A stretch of DNA of 64,000 nucleotides, taken from assembly GCF_003286085.1 (NCBI RefSeq), contig NW_020825599.1, forward strand, positions 1-64,000, written 5' to 3'. A model generated the notes under the pieces. That model did not search any database. It saw only the letters and a program-made list of their open reading frames with translations, and was not told where the DNA came from. Every line of letters begins with the position of its first letter. Position 1 is the stretch's first letter. This DNA comes from Drosophila persimilis. Taxonomy: Eukaryota; Arthropoda; Insecta; Diptera; Drosophilidae. Both the position numbers and the translations under genes were made by a program. Shown here piece after piece: positions 10,310 through 21,042 of this stretch.

Positions 10310-12332
10310 CCGAATCCAAGTATTTATCATACTTAAAAAATAATAAATCCCGGCTCTATAAAAAGTACCAGAAGTCGGGCTCCACGTTGGCTTTAGCTCT
10401 ATACTCCTCCGCTCGCTCTCTGTTCCTTGCCGTCAATAGTCAGTGTTATAATCATTACCTTTCACAATGTAGTAGAAACTTTCGTAGTGATCCTAAAAAA
10501 TTCTATTCGTTCGTTAACTCTAAGCGCAAGTCAAACGTTTTTCCTCCGTCCCTTCATTACCAGAACAAAACAAAAGCTTCTGCTGTTGGTATTGCAAATT
10601 TATTCGCTAACTTTTTCCAAACAACGTACTCGTCTCATATTTACAACGCATCCACTCCGTATCCGTACCAGCTACCTCAAGCTAACAGCATTTTTCTGCC
10701 CTTTTTTGAGGAAAGCGTTGTTCTGGAAGGTTTGTCATCTATGGACATATCGTTTTCTGCGGGTCCAGACAAGGTACCAAGTTGCATCTTAAAACACTGT
10801 GCCCAGTCCCTTTGCAAACCCTTGACCTTTCTCTTCAACCTCTCTTTGGAACAGTCTTGTCTCCCAGTAATTTGGAATGAGTCCTATATCATTCCGCTTC
10901 ACAAAAAAGGTTCAAGATCAAACATTGAAAACTATCGTGGTATCGCAAAGCTTTCCGCCATCCCGAAGCTTCTTGAGTTCCTGGTCACCCGGCAACTGCA
11001 ACATCTTTGTTGCAGCCTGATATCTCCGTCGCAACACGGTTTTTTCAGACATCGTTCAACATCGACTAACCTTCTTGAGTTTTCTAACCTAATCCACCGT
11101 GGTTTTCAAATTGGTTCGCAGACGGATGTAGTTTTTACTGACTTCAGCAAGGCATTCGATTCTGTGAACCATGCTCTGCTTATTCACAAGCTCTCTTTAT
11201 TAGGGTTCCCAACGAATCTTCTAGATTGGATTTTGTCCTATCTCTCTAACCGCACTCAACGTGTTTTGTTTTCTAACGTGTTGTCAAATACTGTAAATGT
11301 TACTTCAGGTGTGCCACAGGGAAGTCATCTGGGCCCGCTTCTGTTCATTTTATTTGTGAATGACCTTCCTCAAGTCATAACATACTCTGCTACACTAATG
11401 TATGCTGATGATGTCAAAATCTGTCTTTCTTACTCTGATTGGTATTTGCACACACGCCTTCAACTTGATCTAAGTGAACTACTATTGTGGTGTTCAACTA
11501 ATCTTCTTTTTCTGAACCTTTCCAAATGCAAACTTATGACATTTTACCGTCGCGCTCCTCATTTTGTCCCATATGTTCTAGGAAATCATGTCCTTGAACG
11601 AATTTCGAGTTCAAATGACCTCGGAGTCCTTTTTGATCATAAGATGTGTTTTAACGTCCATATAGCTGTAACTGTAAATAAAGCTAAGGGTGTTTTAGCG
11701 TTCATCAAGCGTTGGTCCAAGGAGTTTGACGACCCGTACGTTACAAAACAACTGTACATCTCGTTAGTACGTCCTATATTGGAGTATTGTTCTTGTGTGT
11801 GGAGCCCGCAGTATAAAGAACAGCAGGCTGCTATTGAATCCGTGCAAAAGCAATTTTTAATTTTTGCCCTTCGGAACTTTAACTGGGACTCAGGTAGAAT
11901 CTTGCCACCCTACCGGTCTAGGCTAAATCTTATTGACCTGCCGTCGTTGCACCATCGCAGAATATGCAATGGCGTAATGTTCGTGCACAAGCTCCTTCTT
12001 GGGACTGTTGACTCCCAAACTCTCTTGGGTCAGATTGACTTGGCCGTTCCATCTAGACCTACCCGTACTTTTAGGCCTATCCGTCTACCCATATGTAGAT
12101 CTAATTATGCTGATCATGAACCTTTTAGGGTTTTATGCCATAATTATAACTCCCTCTGTCAAACCCTATCCCCTGAACTGTCTCTTAAACTAATTGCATG
12201 CAATATTTATAATCATTTAAATTTAGCTAACTTTTAACTTATCTTTTTCCGCCTTTAGTAACTAAGTACCATTATTTACAGATAATTGTTAATTAAATAA
12301 ATAAATAAATAAAAAAAATACGAATCCCAAGC
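10310..12332 (+). mobile_element. CR1-clade LINE, 5'-truncated, nested in the LTR (CR1-2)
   Basis: Starts inside ORF2 at about 10321 (YLSYLKNNKSRLY) and ends in an AAAT microsatellite (about 12293-12317). 'cgaatccaag' just before and 'cgaatcccaag' just after it flank the element and read as a target-site duplication with one base difference. Removing the insert rejoins the LTR. 5' truncation is typical of LINE insertion. Same family as CR1-3, different from CR1-1. Confidence 0.8.
10321..12237 (+). CDS. CR1-2 ORF2 fragment, reverse transcriptase
   Basis: About 638 codons without a stop, covering the linker and the whole RT. Motifs: AGPDKVPS, IIPLHKKGS, TDFSKAFDSVNH, GVPQGSHLGPLLF, catalytic YADD (about 11400), RPILEYCSCVW. 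The endonuclease is absent through 5' truncation, so it is not autonomous. The frame stays open upstream into LTR sequence to 10201 by chance. Lack of lesions indicates a recent insertion. Confidence 0.8.
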   Translation, partial: YLSYLKNNKSRLYKKYQKSGSTLALALYSSARSLFLAVNSQCYNHYLSQCSRNFRSDPKKFYSFVNSKRKSNVFPPSLHYQNKTKASAVGIANLFANFFQTTYSSHIYNASTPYPYQLPQANSIFLPFFEESVVLEGLSSMDISFSAGPDKVPSCILKHCAQSLCKPLTFLFNLSLEQSCLPVIWNESYIIPLHKKGSRSNIENYRGIAKLSAIPKLLEFLVTRQLQHLCCSLISPSQHGFFRHRSTSTNLLEFSNLIHRGFQIGSQTDVVFTDFSKAFDSVNHALLIHKLSLLGFPTNLLDWILSYLSNRTQRVLFSNVLSNTVNVTSGVPQGSHLGPLLFILFVNDLPQVITYSATLMYADDVKICLSYSDWYLHTRLQLDLSELLLWCSTNLLFLNLSKCKLMTFYRRAPHFVPYVLGNHVLERISSSNDLGVLFDHKMCFNVHIAVTVNKAKGVLAFIKRWSKEFDDPYVTKQLYISLVRPILEYCSCVWSPQYKEQQAAIESVQKQFLIFALRNFNWDSGRILPPYRSRLNLIDLPSLHHRRICNGVMFVHKLLLGTVDSQTLLGQIDLAVPSRPTRTFRPIRLPICRSNYADHEPFRVLCHNYNSLCQTLSPELSLKLIACNIYNHLNLANF

Positions 12333-12555
12333 CGAGCATCATGATATAAGTAGTCTACATTTGGGAAGGCAAATCAGTTCTGTTCAAGACAAACGTCAAT
12401 CGCGACACCGTCGGAGAATTCAACAAAAGTTAATTCCATTCAAGACACCGGACATCAGTCATCGTCGGGGAAATAACTAATCAATGTGCACTAAGTTTAA
12501 GTGAAAGAATAAAATCTTTTTTTAAAACGCAAACTGCAGTGTCGCATATTTAACT

Positions 12556-12998
12556 ATATATATATTTATTTATTAATTCCCGAGTAAACACGTCCGCTTT
12601 AATCAATCGATTCTCAGTCAATAACTCCAGCCCAACTTCTGCAAGTTCAGCTAAGCGGTACCGAACCAAAAGCTCGAAGATCGGATGATATTTGGAAACT
12701 TTAACTGCATAATCGGATGATCTTAGAAACTTTAACTGCATAATCGGATGATCTTTCGCCCAATTGAGCGAAATTTTGGTCAAGCTTTTAAGCTATGCTC
12801 TCTTTACGCTACGCTACTCTCTTGGGTCAAGGTAAACGTGACGTCTTTCGCTTAAATACGTGCGCTGCGCGCCGACTCTCTTTAGAAAGCTTTTCGGAAA
12901 GCTTGCAGCTTACGATCCACTTTCGGAGTTACTATGTATCTGCACTTTTAAGCATAACCAAAAGAAAACTGTGCTTATCCGTGATGTTCCATACTCTG
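12556..12998. other. No gene seen; AT-rich spacer with a short tandem repeat
   Basis: Begins with an AT-repeat run. A 31-bp unit (gaaactttaactgcataatc...) is repeated twice at about 12695-12756. Nothing coding is supported. BEL-1 homology starts near 12999. Confidence 0.5.
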
Positions 12999-13017
12999 GA
13001 CTGGACCAGCCCCATTT

Positions 13018-14280
13018 TTGGCTATTCAGTGTTTGAAGAGGTTGAGTGAGTCTGCAAAACTCTCATTCCCTAAAGCTGCTGAAGTTATTGACTCCGACTT
13101 CTATGTCGATGACATGTTGACTGGAGCTGGTTGCGTAGAAGAGTTAAAGACAATTAAGTCTGATGTGGCTCAGGTTCTTCAAGCCGCTGGGTTTGAATTG
13201 ACTAAATGGTTTTCGAACTCACCTGAGGTCACCGCATCCGAGAGCACAGTTAACGATAACGATCTCGGACTCAGAGTCAATCGTGGAATATCGTGGCTGC
13301 CACACGAAGACGTCTTTAAGTTCCAAATTGACACGTCAGTTATCGGTCTCCGAGCGACAAAACGGAACATATTATCGGTGACATCAAAGCTGTTTGACCC
13401 CCTTGGCTTGTTAAGTCCTTTAGTAATTAAGGGAAAGATCCTACTGCAGGAGCTTTGGCTTAACAAGCTAGATTGGGATGAGTCAATTCCAATTAACTTG
13501 GAAACAGCATGGAACTTATTAAAAGAATCCTTGGGTCAGTTGGAGAAGATTACCAGACCTCGATTTGTGCATACTGATCTCATGTCACCGATTCAAGTAC
13601 ATGCCTTTGCCGACGCATCCATGAGAGCTTATGGAGCCTGCGTCTATATCCGTAGAAAGACTGCAGAAGGTTTCGAGGTCTCCTTGTTGACTGCAAAGTC
13701 GAAAGTAGCGCCACCCAAGACGAAAACGCTCCCAAGGCTTGAGTTATGTGCCGCTCACCTTCTAGCAGACCTTTGTCACCGAATCAAATCACTGCTCAAG
13801 GTTCCAATTGAGAAAGTGATATTCTGGTCAGATTCAGAAGTTACTCTTCATTGGATCAGATCCCACCCTTCGTCGTTGTCAACATTCGTTGCGAACCGAG
13901 TAGCGGAGATTCAAGAGTGGTCAAGTGAAGCTACGTGGCGGCATGTGCCAACAAAACAGAACCCAGCAGACATAGTTTCGAGAGGTTGTGACGTAGAGGA
14001 AATCGTGCAGTCGATCTGGTTTGGTGGACCAGAGTTCTTAAAGTTTGAAGAAGAGAGCTGGCCCAGAAATCCACACTTCGAGCCTTCCGAAGAAGAGATA
14101 CAGATGGAAAGTCGGGAGAAATCGGTCGCACTGAACGTCGCGGCCAAGTCAAATTATTTAGTGGATGTAATCGAGGGATACTCGTCACACCTCAAACTGC
14201 TAAGAGTGTTCGTTTTCGTCAGACATACGTTCGCTATCTGCATCAAACGAGTTTTCATGCCGGACCACGAGCACTCGTGA
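13018..14280 (+). pseudogene. pol: BEL-1 pol: RT end, Peptidase_A17-type region and RNase H
   Basis: Reading frame of about 420 codons. It begins in the BEL/Pao RT with the family's catalytic box YVDDMLTGA (about 13102), continues through ISWLPHEDVFKF and SVTSKLFDPLGLLSPLV, typical of BEL/Pao between RT and RNase H, then RNase H: HAFADAS (about 13600), LPRLELCAA, FWSDSEV, NPADIVSRG. It ends out of frame at the 14219 deletion. The start is not a true ATG; it is where homology begins. Confidence 0.8.
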
Positions 14281-15327
14281 GTATCCTTAGACAACGCATT
14301 TGGATAGTGAATGCTCAGGCGGTCTGCAGGGCGACAGTTAGGTCATGTATTCGTTGCTTTAAATGCAAGCCGCTACTCCAGACCCAAATGATGGGCAACT
14401 TACCCGCAGACCGGCTCCGTGCTCTCCGCCCATTTTCAGTATGTGGCGTTGATTTTTGTGGCCCAGTCTATACGACTCTGAAAATTCGTGGAAGGCCCCC
14501 TTATAAGTCCTACATAGCGTTATTTGTCTGTTTTGCGTCCAAGGCGGTTCATTTAGAAATTGTCTCCGATTTGACGACTAATTCCTTCTTGTTGGCATTC
14601 CAAAGGTTCGTCGGTCGTCGAGGATGTCCGCAACGCGTGAACTGCGACAACGCGACAAATTTCGTCGGAGCAAGTCGCCACTTCAGCGAACTGCGGAGGA
14701 AGATAGAGGCGGAAGCGGACGCGATACGCGAATTTGCGTCAAGAAGCGGGTGCGAGATTGCCTTCATACCGCCTCGAGCACCGCACATGGGCGGACTTTG
14801 GCAGGCCGGTGTGAAGTCTGCCAAGGGCCTACTCCTACGGGCAGTCGGAAGCGCTCTCCTCACCGCAGAGGAGCTGGAGACCGTGCTGGTCGGGATCGAG
14901 GCGGTACTCAACTCGCGCCCGCTAGGACCCCTAAGCCCAGACCCAAGCGACGGAGACATGCTGACTCCCGGGCACCTGCTGACAGGCGGGCCGCTCATCG
15001 CTCATCGCACCCCCAGCACCCAGGACCCCGGACCAGGAGGGTCTGAGCTGCTTAAAGCGATGGCGGCTTGTCTCGTCAGCCAGGCAAATGTTCTGGCAGC
15101 GATGGTCCCGGGAGTATGTGCTGGGATTGCAAATAAGATTCAAGTGGCACCAGGACCTCGTAATCGTCGCCGAGGACAACCTGCCCCCTCAACAGGGGCT
15201 CCTCGGAAGGGTGGTCGTTACAACCGCCGGGCAGGACGGAAGGGTCAGAGTGGTCGACCTAAGGACGAGCAGCGGAGCCACGTTCAGGAGGCCAATCCAC
15301 AAGTTGGCTCTTCTGCCACTGGTTTGA
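14277..15327 (+). pseudogene. pol: BEL-1 integrase with E-to-Q change in the catalytic triad
   Basis: Integrase core: CIRCFKCKP, GVDFCGPVY (first Asp), NCDNATNFVG (second Asp), then GGLWQAGVKSAK, where BEL-2 has GGLWEAGVKSAK. The third catalytic residue, Glu, is Gln here (codon CAG at 14802-14804, GAG in BEL-2 at 28303). After about 15000 a 7-bp duplication throws the frame. The C-terminal part (REYVLGLQIRFKWHQ, VIVAEDNLPPQQ, FRRPIHKLALLP) is read in another frame to 15327. Product inactive. Confidence 0.8.
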
Positions 15328-15354
15328 AGCCTTCCAGGCCTTCAACGGGGCCGG

Positions 15355-15656
15355 TGTAGCGCCATTTGGCGTATAATAATTGTTATTAGGATCGTATTTT
15401 ATGAAGTCTAGTGTAAGTTAGGCTAGGGCAAAGCGGGAGCGCAATATAAGCTCGCTCTCTCGCTCTTGGCGAATTCGCCCCACTTTGCAACCGTAGGTAA
15501 GATAGGCGCAGAAGAAATTGTTTGAATATATGAAGAGAAGTCGAGAAAAATCTATGAAAACGAACGCACGCACTCCTTTTTTTTTCGTCGTCGTAAAATA
15601 CAAATTTGCAGTCACCCAAGTTTTTCGGTCTCTTTATTTTAGAAAAACTATTCTAA
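15355..15656 (+). mobile_element. BEL-1 3' LTR
   Basis: Starts TGTAGCGCCATTTG right after 'acggggccgg', as in BEL-2, and ends at 'ctattctaaa', a few bases short of the BEL-2 end ...AATTTCA. It diverges noticeably from the BEL-2 LTRs, so BEL-1 is older or of another subfamily. Confidence 0.8.
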
Positions 15657-16009
15657 AGGCGAATTAATGATGCAGTATCGAAAGTTTAAAGGAATCATTT
15701 AGTCACGGCACTTTGTAACGACGATGCCTTATTGTAAAATTAAACTTATTTTTCGCTGAAATATTTTAAAAGTTAGGCGTATGCCAAATAAATTGTATTC
15801 TCTAACGTTTTGATTTTAAAAACCTTTCTTTTTTATCACCCACTTATACAAAAAAGATTCTTTAACGAGCGGGAACGAAATGAACTCTGAATTATGCTCG
15901 CACTTGTCATGAGATAGGAGAGTGGAACTTTTCTCCCTCTCTCTCTTTCTTACACACAAGCCCGCCGTTCTGTCTCGCTTCCCTCCGCCAGAGCGAACAC
16001 ACTGCACGA
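15657..16009. other. No gene seen
   Basis: AT-rich sequence with a CT-rich stretch (about 15930-15980). No ORF with recognisable content and no clear repeat family. May be host intergenic DNA next to the S-Lap-like gene or an old relic. Confidence 0.4.
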
Positions 16010-16320
16010 GAAAGAGTGTGTGAGATGGATAGAGAGATCGAGAGAGAATGAGTAAGCGCGTGGAAGGCGATTTGGTCGTTATGGCTATAATAACGATCCG
16101 ATCTCATCCACATTTGACAGTCTAGTAAATATGGCGTTCTCTACGATTCTGCGTTAATTGTGAATGCCACAGATTTTTGGTTTTTGTGGGGGCGGACGGG
16201 TCCAGGTGTCTGGATATACAATTTGGTTGCTCTAGCTTTCATGGTCTCTGATATCTAGGTGCTCATCAAGGACGCTCATAGGACGAAAAGGCTTCCTTCT
16301 GGAAGTTACACTCATCCAGA
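16010..16320 (+). mobile_element. Old, diverged DINE-1/Helentron relic
   Basis: Shares in order the DINE landmarks 'tctacgattctgcgtt', 'gtgggggcgga', 'aatttggttgctctagc', 'gtctctgatatctagg' and 'cttccttctgga', but is much more diverged than the other copies and lacks the CGGA microsatellite. An older insertion generation. Confidence 0.6.
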
Positions 16321-16649
16321 GCCACATCTATTTGAGTACCATGGCCCTTCAAGAGTTCATGATTTGTTAGCCCCATTTGTCAAAGATATACATACATATG
16401 TTTACTCCTCCGAGGACAGACAAACCAAAACAGTAGTGAGTGAAGGGCCGATGTCCACTCGTTTTTAGATACTGATCCTTTCGAATTTCCTGAATGTACC
16501 GACCAAATAGCCCTTGAAGTGAGTGTCACTTTCTCATGGATTACATTCATCGCCTCAATTTGGCATTCTCTATTGCTAGAAATTGAACACGAAATACGTA
16601 TCTAGAATATTGTAATATTTGGTACTTTGTGTGGGCTTAACGAAAAATA
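16321..16649. other. No gene seen; upstream of the S-Lap-like pseudogene
   Basis: No recognisable exon for the missing N-terminal part of the aminopeptidase. Unremarkable AT-moderate sequence. Confidence 0.4.
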
Positions 16650-17867
16650 ATGCTTGCAGCGCCTGCGACCACGTCCCCAGGCTATCCAGCGTCGCTGGAC
16701 TTATACGCAAGAAAAGACGAGGTCTGCGACCTCGAAGGATGGCGCATTGGTCTGCAGAAGGCAGCCGCCCAGAACCTGACGAGACAGCTGCAGGAGATGC
16801 CCTCCAACCTCCTCACACCCACAGCTTTTGCGCAGAATGTCGTCGAGGTGCTGTGCAAATCCGGTGTCAATGTGGAGGTCAAGGTCGAGGGCTGGGCCGA
16901 GAGCCAGTCAATGCACGCCTTCCTGGCTGTGGGCAAGGCCTCGTGCGAGCTACCCATCTTCCTGGAGCTGAGTTACTACGGCACCTGTGCCGAGGAGCGC
17001 CCCATTGTGCTGGTGGGCCAAGGCGTGACTTACGATGCTGGAGGATTGTGCCTGAAAGAGAAACATGAGCTCTTCCATATGCGTGGCGACATGACCGGGG
17101 CCGCCGTTGTGGTGGCCTGTTGTCGAGCTGTGGCTGGCCTGCGTTTACCGGTAAGTACTCAGGACAGAAATGATATCTCCTTGAATAATAATGCTGTTCT
17201 TAGGTCAAAATTCGCGGCCTGATACCTCTTTGTGAAAACGTAGTGGGCTGCAATTCGGTCCGTACTGGGGACATGGTCAAGTCCATGAACGGCAAGACCA
17301 TCGAGATCCAGTGCACCGATCACGAGGATGTACTGGTCCTGGCAGACGCCCTGCTGTATGCGCAAAACTTCTGTCCCAAGTGCATCATTGACGTCGGCAC
17401 CTGCTCGGGCTACATGCGCCAGGCCCTGGATGAGTCGGCTGCGGGGGTCTTTACCAACTCGGAGATCCTGTGGCAGCAGATCAAGCACGCCAGCATGCAT
17501 ACCGGAGATCGTGTGTGGCGCTTCCCATTGTGGAAATATTACAGCAAGGCCGTGCGTGCCGGGGGACGTAGCGATGTGCAGAACTATGGCATTGACCGAG
17601 GTGGACGTCCCTGCAAGGCCGCTGCCTTTCTCCGTGAGTTTGTGCCCTGTGGCCAGTGGATGCATATTTTGAGTATTGTGGGGCGCTTTGTTTGGGCGCA
17701 GAGCTTATGGACTTTCTCCCTCAAAGGATGCCACAAATGTTATGGTGACAAAGGGCTTCGAATACGAGTATCTGCGCAAGGGAATGGCCGGCCGCCCGAC
17801 CCGAACACTGGTGGAGTTTATTGCTCTGACGATTTGCAAGGATACGGCCCCACGTTTGGCCAAGTAA
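16650..17867 (+). pseudogene. Sperm-leucyl-aminopeptidase-like (M17) gene, partial, broken donor site
   Basis: M17 leucyl aminopeptidase homologue, closest in feel to Drosophila S-Laps (sperm mitochondrial paracrystalline proteins). Exon 16650-17150 (ATG at 16650, though TTGCAG just after it could be an acceptor from a lost exon); intron 17151-17203 with GTAAGT...TTAG; exon 17204-17668; exon 17727-17867 to TAA. Between the last two, 58 nt (17669-17726) look like an intron whose donor is TTGAGT, not GTGAGT; without splicing the frame is lost. Motifs: GVTYDAGGLCLKEK, MRGDMTGAA, TDHED, AAFLREFVPCG. The metal-ligand Lys (KG in active LAPs) is Gln, and the active-site Arg in the TDAEGR motif is Val. 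About 367 aa against roughly 500 for the family; the N-terminal domain is missing. Confidence 0.75.
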
Positions 17868-17952
17868 TCAATCTCAAACGGGAATCCAATGTTATATATA
17901 TTTTTTACTGTGTTTTTTGACGATGCCACACACGAACACAAAATTATACTTG

Positions 17953-18857
17953 AGCTATTTATTTATTTATTTATTAAATTAACAATTATCTGTTAATAAT
18001 GGTACTTAGTTACTAAAGGCGGAAAAAGATAAGTTAAAAGTTAGCTAAATTTAAATGATTATAAATATCGCATGCAATTAGTTTAAGAGACAGTTCAGGG
18101 GATAGGGTTTGACAGAGGGAGTTATAATTATAGCATAAAACCCTAAAAGGTTCATGATCAGCATAATTAGACCTACATATGGGTAGACGGATAGGCCTAA
18201 AAGTACGGGTAGGTCTAGATGGAACGGCCAAGTCAATCTGACCCAAGAGAGTTTGGAAGTCAACAGTCCCAAGAAGGAACTTGTGCACGAACATTACGCC
18301 ATTGCATATTCTGCGATGGTGCAACGACGGCAGGTCAATAAGATTTAGCCTGGCAAGATTCTACCTGAGTCCCAGTTAAAGTTCCGGGCAAAAATTAAAA
18401 ATTGCTTTTGCACGGATTCAATAACAGCCTGCTGTACTTTATACTGCGGGCTCCACACACAAGAACAATACTCCAATATAGGACGTACTAACGAGATGTA
18501 CAGTTGTTTCGTAACGTACGGGTCGTCAAACTCCTTGGACCAACGCTTGATGAACGCTAAAACACAAAAAGGATTCCGAGGTCATTTGAACTCGAAATTC
18601 GCTCAAGGACATGATTTCCTAGAACATATGGGAGCGCGAACAATGAGGAGCGCGACGGTAAAATGTCATAAGTTTGCATTTGGAAAGGTTCAGAAAAAGA
18701 AGATTAGTTGAACACCACAATAGTAGTTCACTTAGATCAAGTTGAAGGCGTGTGTGCAAATACCAATCAGAGTAAGAAAGACAGATTTTGACATCATCAG
18801 CATACATTAGTGTAGTAGAGTATGTTATAACTTGAGGAGGGTCATTCACAAATAAAA
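17953..18857 (-). mobile_element. CR1-3, 3' piece (RT end and AAAT tail)
   Basis: Minus-strand CR1 of the CR1-2 family. The 3' end is an AAAT microsatellite (plus strand 'tatttatttatttatt', about 17953) next to the S-Lap-like 3' flank. Moving to higher coordinates it contains the ORF2 C-terminus (stop at 18034), the RT tail and YADDVKI (about 18810). Frameshifts lie near 18350 and 18630. It breaks off at 18857 where the Helentron trio begins and resumes at 22142. Confidence 0.8.
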
Positions 18858-19936
18858 CGAGGGGGAACGTTGTGAGTTGCTGCGGACACCGCAACTCTAC
18901 AGTTATACCCGATACTAAGTCAGTATGGCTCTCCTCCGGCAGACGCCGCTTATATTAATCGACACGACAAAGATTGCGTTCGAGAGAGACAGAAAATCAG
19001 TCTGAAAGTGACGTCGGGCGCTGAGTAGCCACTGCAAATTTGTTTCCTTTCGCTATAAAAATGATCTGATCTGATCCAGATTCAGCAATCTGATAGATAT
19101 GGTCGTTATCTATGATTCTGCGTTTTTAGTTTTCTCAAATCTGCAATATTGTGGATGCAACAGATTTTCGTCCTTTGTGTGGGCGGAAGGGGGTGGGGCG
19201 AAATTTTGAGATATACGTTTTATAGTGAGATCTAACAGGAGTACGGACACTAAATTTGGTTACTCTAGCCTTAAAACTCTCTGAGATTTGTGAATATCCC
19301 CAGATTTGCATCCTTTGCGGGGGCGGAAGGGGGTGTGGCGAAATTTTGAAACAAACTCGTCTCGGTCTGATATATTAGGAGTGTGGATACCAAATTTGGT
19401 TGCTCTAGCTTTTATAGTCTCTGAGATCTAGGCGCTAATGTTTTACTCTAAGCAAAGCCGCCTATGCTACGTGTGTGTTAGAGAGAGACAGGGCGAGAAA
19501 AAATGAAATTGTTTTCTTGATGCTGGCTATAATAATAATACGATCCAATTCAGATTCTGCAGTCTAAAAGATATGGTCATTCTCTACGATTCTGCGTTTT
19601 TGGTTTTCTCGTATCGTCGAAATTGTGGATGCCACAGATTTTCGCCCTTTGTGGGGGCGGAAGTGGGCGAGGCAAAGTTTTGAAATATTTTTGGAGCAGT
19701 GACATATCACAGAAGTCTGGATCCAAAACATCGTTGCTCTAGCTCTTATAGTCTTTGAGCATTAGGCGCTGAAGGGGACGGACAGACGGACAGGGCTCAA
19801 TCGACTCGGCTATTGATGCTGATCAAGAATATATATACTTTATAGGGTCGGAAACGATTCCTTCTGGACGTTACACACATCCACTTTTACCACAAATCTA
19901 ATATACCCCAATACTCATTTTGAGTATCGGGTATAA
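18858..19936 (+). mobile_element. Helentron trio, unit 1
   Basis: Complete unit from CGAGGGGGAACG to GAGTATCGGGTATAA. Near its left end it holds an internal inverted counterpart of the right end (gttatacccgatact, about 18901), a subterminal inverted repeat typical of DINE-1/Helentrons. Two GA-rich blocks (about 18981 and 19480) and a short CGGA/CAGA tract. Joined directly, with no spacer, to unit 2. Confidence 0.9.
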
Positions 19937-21042
19937 CGAGGGGGAACGTTGCGGACACCACAACTCTACAGTTATACCCGATACTAAGTCAGTATGGCTC
20001 TCCTCCGGCAGATGCCGCTAATATTAAACGACACGACAAAGAGTGCGTGCGAGAGAGACAGAAAATCAGTCTGAGCGTGACGTCACGCGCTGCGTAGCTA
20101 CTGCAAATTGATTTGTTTCCTTTGGCTATAAAAATGATCTGATCTGATTCAGATTCAGCAATCTGATAGATATGGTCGTTATCTATGATTCTGCGTTTTT
20201 AGTTTTCTCAAATCTGCAATATTGTGGATGCAACAGATTTTCGTCCTTTGTGTGGGCGGAAGCGGGTGGGCCGAAATTTTGAGATAAAGGTTTTATAGTG
20301 AGATCTAACAAAAGTGCGGATACCAAATTTGGTTACTCTAGCCTTAATAGTCTCTGAGATTTGTGGATGCCCCAGATTTTCGTCCTTTGCTGGGGCGGAA
20401 GGGGGTGTGGCTAAATTTTGACACAAAACGGTCAAGGTCCGATATCACAGGAGTGTGGATACCAAATTTGGTTGTCTAGCTCTTATAGGTTCTGAGATCC
20501 TTGAACTCATATTTTGCAATTGGCAAAACCGCTGTGTGTTAGAGAGAGACAGAGCGAGAAAGAATGAAATTGTTTTCTTGATTCTGGCTATAATAATTAT
20601 ACGATCTGGTTGAGATTTTACACTCTAGAACATATAGTCATCCTCTACGATTCTGCGTTTTTGGTTTTATCGTATCGTCGAAAAATGTGGATGCCACAGA
20701 TTTTCGTCCTTTGTGGGGGCGGAAGTGGGCGGGGCGAAGTTTTGAAATAATTTTATAGCAGTGACATATCACAGAAGTCTGGATCCAAAACATCGTTGCT
20801 CTAGCTCTTATAGTCTTTGAGCATTGGGCGCTGAAGGGGACGGACAGACGGACGGACGGACGGACGGACAGACGGACAGACGGACAGACAGACATGGCTC
20901 AATCGACTCGGCTATTGATGCTGATCAAGAATATATACATATAATTTATGGGGTCGGAAACGATTCCTTCTGGACGTTACACACATCCACTTTTACCACA
21001 AATCTAATATACCCCAATACTCATTTTGAGTATCGGGTATAA
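19937..21042 (+). mobile_element. Helentron trio, unit 2
   Basis: Begins CGAGGGGGAACG at 19937 right after unit 1's TATAA. GA-rich blocks near 20052 and 20541-20565 (agagagagac agagcgagaa), longer CGGA/CAGA tract (about 20839-20893). Ends ...GGGTATAA at 21042. It differs from units 1 and 3 by substitutions and small indels, so it is not an exact duplicate. Confidence 0.9.

Larger units (their letters stand above)
9841..12555 (+). mobile_element. Errantivirus 3' LTR, split by CR1-2
   Basis: Starts AGTGACATAT and ends ...TTTAACT at 12555, an AGT...ACT end pair usual for the group. The right end abuts an ATAT-rich flank (atatatat), the preferred target of this group. The LTR is interrupted at about 10320 by CR1-2. 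Without it the LTR is roughly 0.7 kb. An A-rich segment with 'gaataaaatc' near 12507 could hold the polyadenylation signal. No matching 5' LTR is present in the window. Confidence 0.7.
12999..15656 (+). mobile_element. BEL/Pao provirus, 5'-truncated (BEL-1)
   Basis: Same family as BEL-2: from 'actggaccagcccc' on, the two align closely. It lacks 5' LTR, gag, protease and the first part of RT. It retains the RT end, RNase H, integrase core and a 3' LTR. Against BEL-2 it has a deletion of about 310 bp at 14219 (joining pol to the end of the integrase zinc region), a 7-bp duplication near 15000 (gctcatcgctcatcgc), an insertion near 15055 and small indels near 13250. A dead element. Confidence 0.85.

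Noticed and set aside
14549..15046. Arg/Pro-rich ORFs on both strands over BEL-1 integrase (and over BEL-2 at 28050-28667 and 28125-28802)
   Set aside because: Shadows of the GC-rich integrase coding region. Only the part of the 28125 frame after 28638 is real, as integrase C-terminus.
17669..17726. Alternative donor GT at 17673 for the S-Lap-like last intron
   Set aside because: Splicing from 17673 to the 17726 acceptor does not restore the frame of the last exon.
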